DNA of 56,881 nucleotides from Halioglobus sp. GTDB taxonomy: Bacteria > Pseudomonadota > Gammaproteobacteria > Pseudomonadales > Halieaceae. Positions 8,135-16,847 of this stretch are shown one piece after another (positions within the stretch are counted from its first letter, which is position 1; each line of letters opens with the position of its first letter). The translations under genes and the position numbers were made by a program. The stretch covers positions 1 to 56,881 of the forward strand of contig JAGRIE010000023.1 of NCBI GenBank assembly GCA_020443425.1, given 5' to 3'. The notes beneath the pieces were generated by a model. It made no database searches and had not been told where the DNA came from. It was given only the letters and a program-made list of their open reading frames with translations.

Positions 8135-10762
8135 TCAACCGGTGTTGCGCATGCCGGCTGCGATGCCGGCGATTGTCACCATGATGGCCTGGTCGATGAC
8201 GTCGTCCTGTTGTTTGCGATTGCGCTCCAGTAACTCCGCCTGCAGGAAATTCAGCGGGTCAGTGTAGATGTTGCGCAACTGTATGGACTCGCGCGACCAG
8301 AACTGGTGTTGCAGTAACTCGGACTCGCCCAGCAGTTCGAGGATGACATCGATATCCGACGCCAGTTGCGCGCGCAGCTGATCGCCGATCTCGCGGTACT
8401 GTTGCGATACCAGTTTCTGGTCGTAGTACGCGGACAGGCCGCTGTCGGCCTTGGCAAACACCATCTCCAGCATCGACAGGCGGGTGGCGAAAAACGGCCA
8501 GTCTTGACTCATCTCCTTCAGGGTGTCGGTTTTCCCGGCTGCCATTAAATCCTTGAATGCCTGGCCCGCACCCAGCCATGCCGGCAGCATCAGGCGGTTC
8601 TGGGTCCAGGCGAAAATCCACGGGATCGCGCGCAGCGAGGCGATGCCGCCGCCGGACCTGCGCCGCGCCGGCCGTGAGCCCAGCGGCAGTTTTGCCAGTT
8701 CCTGCTCGGGAGTGGCCTCCCTGAAGTAGCTGACAAAGTCTGCATTGTCCCGCACATACGCCCGGTAGTAGTCGCAGGAGCTGTCGGACAGGCTGTCCAT
8801 CACGTCGCGCCACTCCTGCTGCGGTGTCGGCGGCTCCATCAGGTTGGCCTGGAGTATGGCGCTGGTGTACAGGGCCAGCGTCTTGATCGCCATGCCCTTG
8901 AGACCGAGTTTGGTCCTGATCATTTCCCCCTGTTCGGTGACGCGCAGCCCATTCTCCAGCGAGCCAGGTGGCTGCGACAGCAAGGCTGCGTGAGCGGGCG
9001 CGCCGCCGCGGCCAATGGTGCCGCCGCGACCGTGGAACAACGTGAGTTTGATGCCGGATTGCCGGCAGCGTTCTATCAGGGCTTCCTGCGCCCGGTACTG
9101 GGCCCAGGACGCCGCCAGCATGCCGGCATCCTTGGAGGAGTCCGAGTAGCCGATCATCACCATCATCCGCCCCCGCAGGTGGTCGTGGTATTGCGGAATC
9201 GACAGCAACTGGTCGACCACCTCGGCCGAGCGGTTCAGGTCATCCAGTGTTTCAAACAGCGGCACAATCGGCAGCGGTGTGCGCAGGCCGGACGCTTTCA
9301 ACAGCAGTTCCACGGCCAGTACATCCGAGGCCTGTCGCGCCATCGAAATGGTATAGCAGCCCAGCGCCTCAGGTCGCTGCCGGGCTACCACCGCGCAGGT
9401 ATCCAGCACTTCTTTCACCTGTTCGCCCGGTTGCCAGTCGGTGGGGATCAGAGGCCGTTTACTGGCCAGCTCTCCCAACAGGAAGGCCTGTTTCTGCTGT
9501 TCGTCCCACTGCTGGTAATCACCGAGATCGAGGAACTGTGTCAGTTCGGACAGCGCTTCCGTGTGGCGATCCGAGTCCTGGCGGATATCCAGTCGCACCA
9601 GGTTTACGCCGAAGCACTTGATCCGCCGCAGCAGATCGAGCAGCTTGCCGTGGGCTATTTTGGCCATACCGCAGTCCAGTAGCGACTGATAGCAGGCATA
9701 GGCCGGCTGCCACAGCTCCTCCTCGCACACGATAATGGTGTCCTCGGGTGCCTTGTCGTCGCTGATTTGCGCTGTCAGTGCCTGCAGCGTCAGCCGCAGT
9801 TTGTCGCGGAGTGCGCGCAGCACACTGCGATAGGGCTCCCGGGCGTTGCCGGACAACTGCCGCAGCGATGCGTTGCTGGCGGTCATGGACAGCTCCTCCA
9901 CCAGTGCTTCCACATCCCTGAGATACAGCGCGGTGGCCTGCCAGCGGCCCAGCAGCAATACCTCTTCGGTGACGGTCGCTGTGACATTGGGGTTGCCGTC
10001 GCGGTCCCCACCCAGCCAGGAGGCGAATGTCACGGGTGCGGCCTCCTCGGGCAGGCCGTGGCCAGTGACATCGAACAGGGTGTTGTTCAGGCGGCGCAGA
10101 AACTCGGGAATCGCGTCCCACAGCGAGTTTTCCACCACGGCAAATCCCCATTTGGCCTCGTCGATCGGAGTGGGTCGTTTGTCGCGAAAATCGTGTGTAT
10201 GCCATATCTGCGCGATCAGTTCCCGCAGGCGCTGGTGGATCACATCCTCCTCGCGCTCGGTCAGGCCCTCCAGTTCCAGCTGGCCGAGACAGGTATCGAT
10301 TTCACCGTGTTTATGAATCAGCGTGCGCCGGGTAATTTCGGTGGGGTGTGCGGTCAGCACCAGTTCAATCTTGAGATTCGCGATGGCGGCATTGATTTCA
10401 GCGGCGCTGCGGCCGTCGCTCTGCAGCAGTTCAAACACACCGGCCAGCGCCTCGGTGGCGGAATACTCCTTGTCCATCTCGCGGGATATCGTATGGTGTT
10501 GATCGGCAATATTGGCGAGGTTGAGGAACTGGCTGAAGGCCCGGGCAACCGGCAGCAGTTCGTCCCTGTCGAGGCCGAGCAGCAGGCCTTTCAGGCGCTC
10601 CTCATCTTTGCCGTCGCCGCCGCGTGCGGATTTGGAGAGCGTGCGAATCTGCTCAATTTTGTTGAGGAAATCCTCGCCCGCGGCATCGCGCATGGTGTCG
10701 CCCAGAACCCGGCCGAGCATACTGACGTTCTGTCTCAATGAGGAGTATTGCTGGTCATTCAT
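8135..10762 (-). CDS. ppc: Phosphoenolpyruvate carboxylase
   Basis: Anaplerotic carboxylation of PEP to oxaloacetate. The 875-residue length matches the bacterial family. Seen: LVLTAHPTEITRRT with the catalytic histidine, WLGGDRDGNPNVT, GYSDSSKDAGMLAASW, FHGRGGTIGRGGAPAH (glycine-rich catalytic loop), and the C terminus ending in AGIAAGMRNTG as in other Ppc proteins. The start was placed at the second methionine (MNDQQYSSL), because AGGTGA lies just upstream; the frame extends 12 codons further to 10798. Probable allosteric control by acetyl-CoA and aspartate is known for the family, not seen here. Confidence 0.97.
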   Translation of the reverse strand: MNDQQYSSLRQNVSMLGRVLGDTMRDAAGEDFLNKIEQIRTLSKSARGGDGKDEERLKGLLLGLDRDELLPVARAFSQFLNLANIADQHHTISREMDKEYSATEALAGVFELLQSDGRSAAEINAAIANLKIELVLTAHPTEITRRTLIHKHGEIDTCLGQLELEGLTEREEDVIHQRLRELIAQIWHTHDFRDKRPTPIDEAKWGFAVVENSLWDAIPEFLRRLNNTLFDVTGHGLPEEAAPVTFASWLGGDRDGNPNVTATVTEEVLLLGRWQATALYLRDVEALVEELSMTASNASLRQLSGNAREPYRSVLRALRDKLRLTLQALTAQISDDKAPEDTIIVCEEELWQPAYACYQSLLDCGMAKIAHGKLLDLLRRIKCFGVNLVRLDIRQDSDRHTEALSELTQFLDLGDYQQWDEQQKQAFLLGELASKRPLIPTDWQPGEQVKEVLDTCAVVARQRPEALGCYTISMARQASDVLAVELLLKASGLRTPLPIVPLFETLDDLNRSAEVVDQLLSIPQYHDHLRGRMMVMIGYSDSSKDAGMLAASWAQYRAQEALIERCRQSGIKLTLFHGRGGTIGRGGAPAHAALLSQPPGSLENGLRVTEQGEMIRTKLGLKGMAIKTLALYTSAILQANLMEPPTPQQEWRDVMDSLSDSSCDYYRAYVRDNADFVSYFREATPEQELAKLPLGSRPARRRSGGGIASLRAIPWIFAWTQNRLMLPAWLGAGQAFKDLMAAGKTDTLKEMSQDWPFFATRLSMLEMVFAKADSGLSAYYDQKLVSQQYREIGDQLRAQLASDIDVILELLGESELLQHQFWSRESIQLRNIYTDPLNFLQAELLERNRKQQDDVIDQAIMVTIAGIAAGMRNTG

Positions 10763-11075
10763 GGTTTCACCTGTGGGTAGTGGACTAGTCGTAGACATCG
10801 ATCATTTTCGCCTCATCGCAGAACGGCAGGCGGGCGCACAAACCGGCGTCGAGGGGCAGTTGCCGGACGCGCCAGAGCGGTCCCCAGCAGCACTGCGGGC
10901 ATCTGGGTGGAGCCGGTATCTCGCCTGACGCGTTTCATGCAGTGCGGCGCTGTCATCGCACACAACTGGTAGGGAATACCTTTGGAGCGAAAATACGTCC
11001 CCGCGCCCCCGAAGCCCGATTGTAGTGCAGCGCTGGCTGTCAATGCACCAAACAGTGCTGAATCTCCTCTATACC
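10763..11075. other. Intergenic region between ppc and the mechanosensitive channel gene
   Basis: 313 bp between two minus-strand genes. It must hold the ppc leader and perhaps its promoter. No convincing -10/-35 pair, tRNA or terminator was found. A 76-codon minus-strand frame (10813-11043) overlaps the zinc-ribbon-like frame described separately; its Arg/Ala/Pro-rich C-terminal half looks like out-of-frame reading. Confidence 0.4.
10785..10934 (-). other. Candidate small zinc-ribbon ORF without a canonical start, possibly frameshifted
   Basis: Just upstream of ppc a minus-strand frame is open for 49 codons and ends TAG at 10785-10787. It reads like protein: RCPQCCWGPLWRVRQL, then DAGLCARLPFCDEAK, with a CPxC pair and two later cysteines suggesting a small zinc ribbon, and GC-rich third positions like the neighbours. 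It has no ATG: a TGA precedes its first codon, and the overlapping catgaaacgcg at 10929-10939 would give ATG in this frame only if one A were absent. It could be a real small gene with a one-base indel, a decayed gene, or chance. Confidence 0.25.
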
Positions 11076-14000
11076 CTATCTGGGTGGCGGCATATCACGG
11101 ACATGCAGATCGAGCTGGGGAAATGCAATCTCTATGCCATGCTCTGCGAACAGCTCATTGATCCTGATGTTCAGCGCGTTCTGTGCCTCCAGTCGATCAC
11201 TGAGCGAAGCGACAAACACTCTCAGCTCGAAATCCAGTGAGCTGGCTCCGAACGCCAGGAACCAGCAACTCGGTGCCGGTTCCGCCAGTACCCGCGGATC
11301 TTCGGCCGCCGCCTGCAGCAGCAGTTCGCGCGTGGCGACAGGATTCGTGCCGTAGGCAACTCCCACCTTCAATATAACCCGGGTGGTGGTATCGCTGAGC
11401 CCCCAGTTGGTGAGGTGGCCGGTGATAAAAGTCTTGTTGGGCATCACGATTTCCTTGTTGTCGAAATCGAGGATGGTGGTCGCGCGGGTGCGGATTCGCG
11501 TGACGCGTCCATTCATATCGCCCACCGTGATGACGTCGCCGACGCGGAACGGGCGTTCGAACAATAGAATGATCCCGGAGACAAAGTTGGCGAAAATTTC
11601 CTGCAGGCCAAAACCCAGGCCCACTGTCAACGCCGCGGCCATCCACTGCAGTTGCGACCAGCGCATTCCCAGCAGGCTGAAGCCTATCAGTGTGCCGCCG
11701 ATGACGATGGTGTAGCGCAGCAGACTGGTGATGACATAGCGGGAGGCGGCGTCGACCCCGGCACGTGACAACAGGCTCAGCTCCACCAGTCCGGGTAGAT
11801 TGCGCGAGCCCAGCACGGTGATGACCAGTGCGAAAATACCCAGCAATACGCCATCGAGCGTGACCGGGAGTTCGAGGGTGGTGCCATCGGGGCCGGTGTC
11901 GCTGAAGTGCCACAGCGCGATCTCGTCGAGACGGTAGATCGCGGGTAACACGTCGACCCACACCCACAACAGGCCGATGGTGAGCAGGCTCAGGCGCAAT
12001 CCGCGCAGCAGGCTGGCGGTCTGGGCACCGACCTCCTGCGCCGAGATATCGTCCTCGGGAATCACTACGCTCTCCATGGTGCTCGCAGTGTTGTCGCGCG
12101 CGGCGGCCTGGCTGGCCTGCAGCTGTCGCAGCGCCAGGTTCTGTCGTCCGACCAGAAACCAGCGCTCCAGCATCCCCAGCGCAATGGTCACCACGATGAC
12201 CAGGCTGATGCTCTCCAGCACTGATTTCAGCAGCACGCCAGCGGAGTAGATATAGCCTGACAGTGCCAGTGCGGCATTCGCCAGCAGCAGCAGCGGCAGC
12301 ACTGCCCGCATTACCCAGTGCAGCGGTGAAGGCTTACCGTCGTAGCCCCAGACCTGGCCGGGCTTCAGCAGGCGCCAGAATATCCAGGCCAGCGTTACCG
12401 CGCTCACTATGACGGCGAGGCGGGCCTGCATGTCAATCGCAACATCAGAGCGTCGGAAAAAGGCCAGCATGGTGATGTAGTACATCGGCAGGACAACGAC
12501 AGCGCCCAGCGGTGCCAGGCGCTGCAGGGTTTGCCGGCGCTGCCGCCGCCAGCCGAAGTGTGCCTGTGCCAGCCCGCCCTCAACCAGCGACCAGCGCAGC
12601 AGCTGGATGGCAAGCAGTGGCGGTACCAGCGCCATACAGGCCAGGCCCAGTGAATGACTGTAGCGCCCCGGGTTCCCCACTTGCTGCAGCAGCACACCGA
12701 CAATGGCCAGTGTCGCCGGAACCGCCAGGGCCCCGAGCGCTGTCCACAGGAACGCGATTCCGGTCGCCCTGAAATTGGGTGTATGCGTGCGATCTATCAG
12801 CGCGGCCTGGGCACGGAGGTGGGACGGCGCGCGAAGTCGCACTGCGACCAGCACCAGGATCGCCAGCAGGCAGCTGCCCCACAGCCCCGGACGCTCGCCG
12901 GCGTTGCGCAGACCGAGCTTGATGGTGGTCGCGAAACGTGACACCAGTGTCAGGTCGCGCAGGCCCGCTGGTACCCGGACGAGCCAGCCCCTGTCGATAT
13001 CGCCGTGACTGGGCAGCCACAGCAGGTGGCGGTCAAGCAGTGCCTGCAGGGCTTCGGTCGCCGTCAGGCGCTCCTGTAGTGCGGTTTCAGTCTGCTGCAG
13101 TGCGGCGATGCGGCGCGCGATGACGGGTTCCAGCAGCTGCAGCAGTTCCACGCGTTCGTGGAGTAGGGGTGGCAGCTGTTCTTCGGAACCGGCGTCACTC
13201 TGCTCGTCGTCCGCGCCTGCCTCACTCGCCTCCTGCAGCGAGCGGAGCGCCCGCGGGATATCCGATAGCTGCTGCTGTTGATCGTTGAGGGTGACCAGGC
13301 GCAGTCGCAGGTCGGCGAGCGCAATCCTGGTTGAGTCAAGTGTCTGGCGCAGGCGCGCGGGTGTCTCCAGACGCCTTCTTTCGGTCCACATCCAGCGACC
13401 GACATGCTCATTGGCGCCGCCGAGATCCAGGCGTGCACGACTGTCACGCAGGGCCTCGGTCACATAGTCGCGCTCCTCCTCAATGCTGGTGAGTTCACTG
13501 CGGTCGCGCGACAGCAGTTCATGGTTGTCAACCAGTTCGGCGCCAAGGGCGGTGTTTTCACGGGCGGCCAGCAGTACCACTTCGGAGCTGCCGGCCAGGG
13601 ATGCCTCGGTTTCGGCGAGGCGTTCTATCAGCGCCTGCAGTTCTGTGCGCCACAGGTTGGCAATGCGCGCCTGCAGAATTTCGATACGTCGCTGGTCGAT
13701 ACCCAGCCGCTGTCGCAGTTCGCGCACTGTCAGTTCCAGTTGTCGCTGGCGCAGTGCGGCGCTGTCCTGTTCTATCACGCGTAAATCGAGTTCAGCCTTG
13801 GCGCGGCGCAGTTCGCTGGCGTGGCGTAGCTGGCGGGCTTTGAACAGCGCCGTGCGTTCGTCGCTCGGGTCCGCGACGGGCGGTGTGGACATATCCTCAA
13901 CCCTGCGCCGCAGTGCCGCGATGTCGCTGGCGGCCTGCAGCGGCTTGGTCAGGGAGACGGTCATCTCGAGCTCTACCGCGTCTATTTGTGCCTGCAATTC

Positions 14001-14423
14001 CGCCACCGTGCGCTGCTGCTGCTCCAGCAGGCGCTCCAGCGTTTCGCCATCGGCATCGGCCGGCAGGCGCTCGGACCAGCTGCGCAACGCCTGCTCCCTG
14101 TCCAGTTGCAGGGCCTTCTGCAAGTCCTCGATACGCTTCGGCAGCCCAGTGTGTTCAGCCCGCAGTTCATCAACCCGCTTGCTCAGCGATGCGGCCTCGC
14201 GGTCGGCAGCGTCGGCGGCGTCGAGGGCCTCGTTCGCAGCCTGCACAGCGGTGGCGTCCAGACTGGAGTTTGCGATCTCTGAGCGCAGCAGATCGGTCTC
14301 CACGGAGGCGACTGCCACTCCGGGGGCAAAGGGGGATGTCGCCAGCAACAGTGCCAGCAGCGCTGGCAACAGGCAGCGAGGCCAGCTGTGGTGGGGGCGG
14401 TGGGCAGAAGTGTCGATTTGCAC
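11076..14423 (-). CDS. MscK/KefA-type mechanosensitive channel
   Basis: A large MscS-superfamily channel, about 1115 residues, the size of E. coli MscK or MscM. Order: signal peptide (LLPALLALLLATSPFAPGVAVA), a long periplasmic coiled-coil rich in Leu/Arg/Glu/Gln (about residues 35-480), a block of hydrophobic helices (about 510-880), and the conserved MscS pore and beta-domain: GLGFGLQEIFANFVSG, FERPFRVGDVITVG, then NKTFITGHLTNW. Such channels open under membrane tension during hypo-osmotic shock. The frame extends to a GTG at 14522, but the GTG at 14423 puts the signal peptide at the N terminus. It is upstream of ppc on the same strand with a 313-bp gap, probably transcribed separately. Confidence 0.88.
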   Translation of the reverse strand: MQIDTSAHRPHHSWPRCLLPALLALLLATSPFAPGVAVASVETDLLRSEIANSSLDATAVQAANEALDAADAADREAASLSKRVDELRAEHTGLPKRIEDLQKALQLDREQALRSWSERLPADADGETLERLLEQQQRTVAELQAQIDAVELEMTVSLTKPLQAASDIAALRRRVEDMSTPPVADPSDERTALFKARQLRHASELRRAKAELDLRVIEQDSAALRQRQLELTVRELRQRLGIDQRRIEILQARIANLWRTELQALIERLAETEASLAGSSEVVLLAARENTALGAELVDNHELLSRDRSELTSIEEERDYVTEALRDSRARLDLGGANEHVGRWMWTERRRLETPARLRQTLDSTRIALADLRLRLVTLNDQQQQLSDIPRALRSLQEASEAGADDEQSDAGSEEQLPPLLHERVELLQLLEPVIARRIAALQQTETALQERLTATEALQALLDRHLLWLPSHGDIDRGWLVRVPAGLRDLTLVSRFATTIKLGLRNAGERPGLWGSCLLAILVLVAVRLRAPSHLRAQAALIDRTHTPNFRATGIAFLWTALGALAVPATLAIVGVLLQQVGNPGRYSHSLGLACMALVPPLLAIQLLRWSLVEGGLAQAHFGWRRQRRQTLQRLAPLGAVVVLPMYYITMLAFFRRSDVAIDMQARLAVIVSAVTLAWIFWRLLKPGQVWGYDGKPSPLHWVMRAVLPLLLLANAALALSGYIYSAGVLLKSVLESISLVIVVTIALGMLERWFLVGRQNLALRQLQASQAAARDNTASTMESVVIPEDDISAQEVGAQTASLLRGLRLSLLTIGLLWVWVDVLPAIYRLDEIALWHFSDTGPDGTTLELPVTLDGVLLGIFALVITVLGSRNLPGLVELSLLSRAGVDAASRYVITSLLRYTIVIGGTLIGFSLLGMRWSQLQWMAAALTVGLGFGLQEIFANFVSGIILLFERPFRVGDVITVGDMNGRVTRIRTRATTILDFDNKEIVMPNKTFITGHLTNWGLSDTTTRVILKVGVAYGTNPVATRELLLQAAAEDPRVLAEPAPSCWFLAFGASSLDFELRVFVASLSDRLEAQNALNIRINELFAEHGIEIAFPQLDLHVRDMPPPR

Positions 14424-14662
14424 GCTGGATTCTCGGTTTGCGATATGAAGTAGGCGGCAGAGCAGCCAGTGGGACACTCGTCGGTTGGCGCCACTCCCGG
14501 GCGCACTGTCGCGAATCCGCACTCATTGCCGTGTGCAGGCGAAAACCCCGATTGTACGTGGGCACAGACGGCGTAACAATGTATGCAGGCGCGCGAGTGT
14601 GCGGATTAGCCGGGTCTCAGGGCGGGGACTGGCCGGGCCGGCACCGACTACACATCGCAACA

Positions 14663-14700
14663 GTAATTCGTAAAAAAATAATAAATAAATTACGAATTAC
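14663..14700. promoter_or_regulatory. Perfect 11-bp inverted repeat, candidate operator of the steroid C/D-ring operon
   Basis: gtaattcgtaa (14663-14673) and ttacgaattac (14690-14700) are exact reverse complements, separated by a 16-nt pure A/T spacer. The right arm ends 3 nt before the candidate -35 box of fadD3. Arm spacing puts the arm centres about 27 bp apart, a little over 2.5 helical turns. The region is strikingly AT-rich against GC-rich surroundings. A dimeric or higher-order DNA-binding protein is the natural reader; the two Lrp/AsnC proteins in the operon are candidates. Confidence 0.6.
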
Positions 14701-14702
14701 GG

Positions 14703-14731
14703 TTTTCATCTGGTGCCAGACTGACTATTAT
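14703..14731 (+). promoter_or_regulatory. Candidate sigma-70 promoter of the fadD3-led operon
   Basis: TTTTCA (14703-14708) and TATTAT (14726-14731) are separated by exactly 17 nt, about 42 nt upstream of the fadD3 ATG and directly abutting the inverted repeat at 14663-14700. No other good promoter was seen in the 250-bp gap, the rest of which appears to hold only the 5' region of the divergent channel gene. Confidence 0.45.
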
Positions 14732-14772
14732 GGCGATCCTGTTGGTCTATCGTTGCGAGTACATTCGATATC

Positions 14773-16353
14773 ATGCCAGAGACGCAGTACCACGCCCGTA
14801 CCCTGCCGCAGGTCGTTGCCGAAGCAGCCCTCGCGCACGGCGCGCACGCGGCTATTACCGATGGCGCTGTCCAGCTGACCTACGAGGAGTTGAACGCTGC
14901 GCGTATCCAGGCCGCGCGGGCTTTTGTCGCCGCCGGGCTGGAGAAAGGGGAGCGCGTGGCGATCTGGGCTCCCAATATCTACCAGTGGATCATTGCCGCG
15001 ATTGGCGCGCAGAGTGTCGGCGGCGTGCTGGTGCCACTCAATACCCGTTACAAGGGCTCCGAAGCGGCGTTTATCCTGCGCGCCAGCGGCGCTAAAATGC
15101 TGTTCACCGTGGCGGAGTTTCTCGGCGCGCACTATCCCCGGATGTTGGAGAAACAGGATCTCCCTGCACTGCAGCGCACCGTTACCCTGGCCGGGGAGGC
15201 ACCAAACTGCCAGTCGTGGCAGGCGTTCCTGGCCTCTGGCGAAGCGGTACCTGTCGCGGAGGTGGAGCGCCGCGCTGCAGCGCTGACGCCCGACGACACC
15301 CTCGACATCCTGTTTACCTCCGGCACCACCGGCAACCCCAAGGGGGTGGTCACCTGCCACGGCCAGAATATCCGCACTTTCGAGACCTGGAGTGCCACCG
15401 TCGGCCTGCGCAGTGATGACAACTACCTGATTATCAATCCGTTCTTCCATTCGTTTGGCTACAAGGCGGGCTGGTTGGCTGCCATCATCAGCGGCGCGCA
15501 TATCCTCCCGGTGCTGAATTTTGATCTCGACACCGTGCTGGCGCAGATCGAGCGCGACAGCATCTCCATGATTCCGGGGCCGCCTACCATCTACCAGTCC
15601 CTGCTGGCCCATCCGAGGCGCGAGGAGTACGACCTGTCCAGCCTGCGCCTCGCGGTTACCGGTGCGGCGCCGGTGCCGGTGGAGTTGGTGCGACAGATGC
15701 GCGAGGTGCTGGGTTTTGAGGTGGTTGTCACCGCCTACGGGCTGACCGAGAGTTGCGGCGTGGTATCGATCTGTCGTGCTGACGACAGTGCCGAGCGTAT
15801 TTCCCACACCTCGGGCTGTGCCATGACCGGGACGGAAATCCAGTGTGTCGACAGAGACGGGCAGGTGGTTGGCCCCGGCGTCGACGGTGAAATATGGGTG
15901 CGCGGTTTCAACATCATGCAGCACTATTTCAACAACCCCGAGGCGACGAGGGAGGCGCTGGACAGTGACGGCTGGCTCAAGACCGGCGACGTCGGGGTGA
16001 TGGATGAGGACGGCTATGTGCGTATTACCGGGCGCATCAAGGAGATGTTTATTGTCGGCGGTTTCAATTGCTACCCCGCGGAGATCGAAAACATCCTCTG
16101 CGACATGCCGGGCATCGCCCGGGCTGCTGTGATCGGTGTTCCCGACCAGCGTCTGGGTGAGGTCGCCCGCGCGTTCCTGGTGAGGAACGCCGGGACAGAC
16201 CTTGATGAAGCTGCCGTCATTGACTGGGCGCGCGGCCATATGGCGAATTACAAAGTGCCGCGTTCTGTGGTTTTCCTGCCTGAGTTGCCGATGAATGCCG
16301 GCGGCAAGGTGGATAAGGGGGAACTGGCAAAATGGATGCCGCAGCGCCAGTGA
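14773..16353 (+). CDS. fadD3: FadD3-like HIP-CoA ligase (steroid C/D-ring side-chain activation)
   Basis: A 526-residue AMP-forming acyl-CoA ligase. Motifs: [20 protein letters not shown] (about residues 180-200), AYGLTESCG, KTGDVGVMDEDGYV, RIKEMFIVGGFNCYPAEIE, and the C-terminal catalytic lysine region MNAGGKVDKGEL. By sequence alone it is a generic ligase. The assignment to FadD3 (activates 3aα-H-4α(3'-propanoate)-7aβ-methylhexahydro-1,5-indanedione, HIP) rests on the adjacent ipdABC, echA20, fadA6, ipdF and fadE30 homologues, the same set as in the actinobacterial KstR2 regulon and the Comamonas scd genes. No strong Shine-Dalgarno was seen. Its stop overlaps the next ATG (TGATG). Confidence 0.85.
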   Translation: MPETQYHARTLPQVVAEAALAHGAHAAITDGAVQLTYEELNAARIQAARAFVAAGLEKGERVAIWAPNIYQWIIAAIGAQSVGGVLVPLNTRYKGSEAAFILRASGAKMLFTVAEFLGAHYPRMLEKQDLPALQRTVTLAGEAPNCQSWQAFLASGEAVPVAEVERRAAALTPDDTLDILFTSGTTGNPKGVVTCHGQNIRTFETWSATVGLRSDDNYLIINPFFHSFGYKAGWLAAIISGAHILPVLNFDLDTVLAQIERDSISMIPGPPTIYQSLLAHPRREEYDLSSLRLAVTGAAPVPVELVRQMREVLGFEVVVTAYGLTESCGVVSICRADDSAERISHTSGCAMTGTEIQCVDRDGQVVGPGVDGEIWVRGFNIMQHYFNNPEATREALDSDGWLKTGDVGVMDEDGYVRITGRIKEMFIVGGFNCYPAEIENILCDMPGIARAAVIGVPDQRLGEVARAFLVRNAGTDLDEAAVIDWARGHMANYKVPRSVVFLPELPMNAGGKVDKGELAKWMPQRQ

Positions 16354-16847
16354 TGAACGACCTGTCCTCCCCGCCGCAGACCCAGCAGATCGACCTGGAT
16401 GCCACCGACCAGGCGATAATCGACCTGCTGCGGAAGGATGGGCGCATGCCGTTCCGAGCGATCGCCCGTGCACTGGACGTAGCGGAGAACACGGTGCGGG
16501 CGCGCGTGCGTCGCATGGAAGAATCCGACACCATGCGGGTGGTGGCCGTCACCGATATTGAGGCGGCCGGTTATGGCATGCTGCTGGCGATAGGGGTGCA
16601 GGTCGAGGGCCGGTCCCCGGAAACCGTGGCGCGGGAACTGGCCGCGATTGCCGAGGTGTTCTCGGTGAATGTGGTGGTTGGCGCGCAGGACATCGAAATT
16701 CTTGTGGTGGCGGAGGATCAGGCCGCGCTGAATATCCTGATCACCGACAAGTTGGGGGCTATTCCGGGTGTGCGTCGCCTGACGCCGGCACTGGCGCTGG
16801 ATGTGCTGAAAAACCAGCCCGACTGGGTGCCGTTTCATGCGGCGTAA
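16353..16847 (+). CDS. Lrp/AsnC-family regulator, first of a tandem pair
   Basis: 164 residues from the ATG at 16353 (an in-frame ATG at 16332 lies inside fadD3). An N-terminal winged helix-turn-helix (LDATDQAIIDLLRKDGRMPF, RAIARALDVAENTVRARVRRMEES) is followed by a linking strand and an AsnC_trans_reg/RAM ligand domain (about residues 75-155). Translation is coupled to fadD3 through a TGATG overlap and to the second regulator through an 11-nt overlap. Family members form dimers and octamers and often sense amino acids; the effector here is unknown, and an intermediate of the operon's pathway is plausible inference. Confidence 0.88.
   Translation: MNDLSSPPQTQQIDLDATDQAIIDLLRKDGRMPFRAIARALDVAENTVRARVRRMEESDTMRVVAVTDIEAAGYGMLLAIGVQVEGRSPETVARELAAIAEVFSVNVVVGAQDIEILVVAEDQAALNILITDKLGAIPGVRRLTPALALDVLKNQPDWVPFHAA

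Noticed and set aside
10813-11043. 76-codon minus-strand frame between ppc and the channel gene, starting TTG
   Set aside because: Arg/Ala/Pro-rich end typical of out-of-frame GC-rich DNA; the overlapping frame ending at 10785 looks more protein-like.
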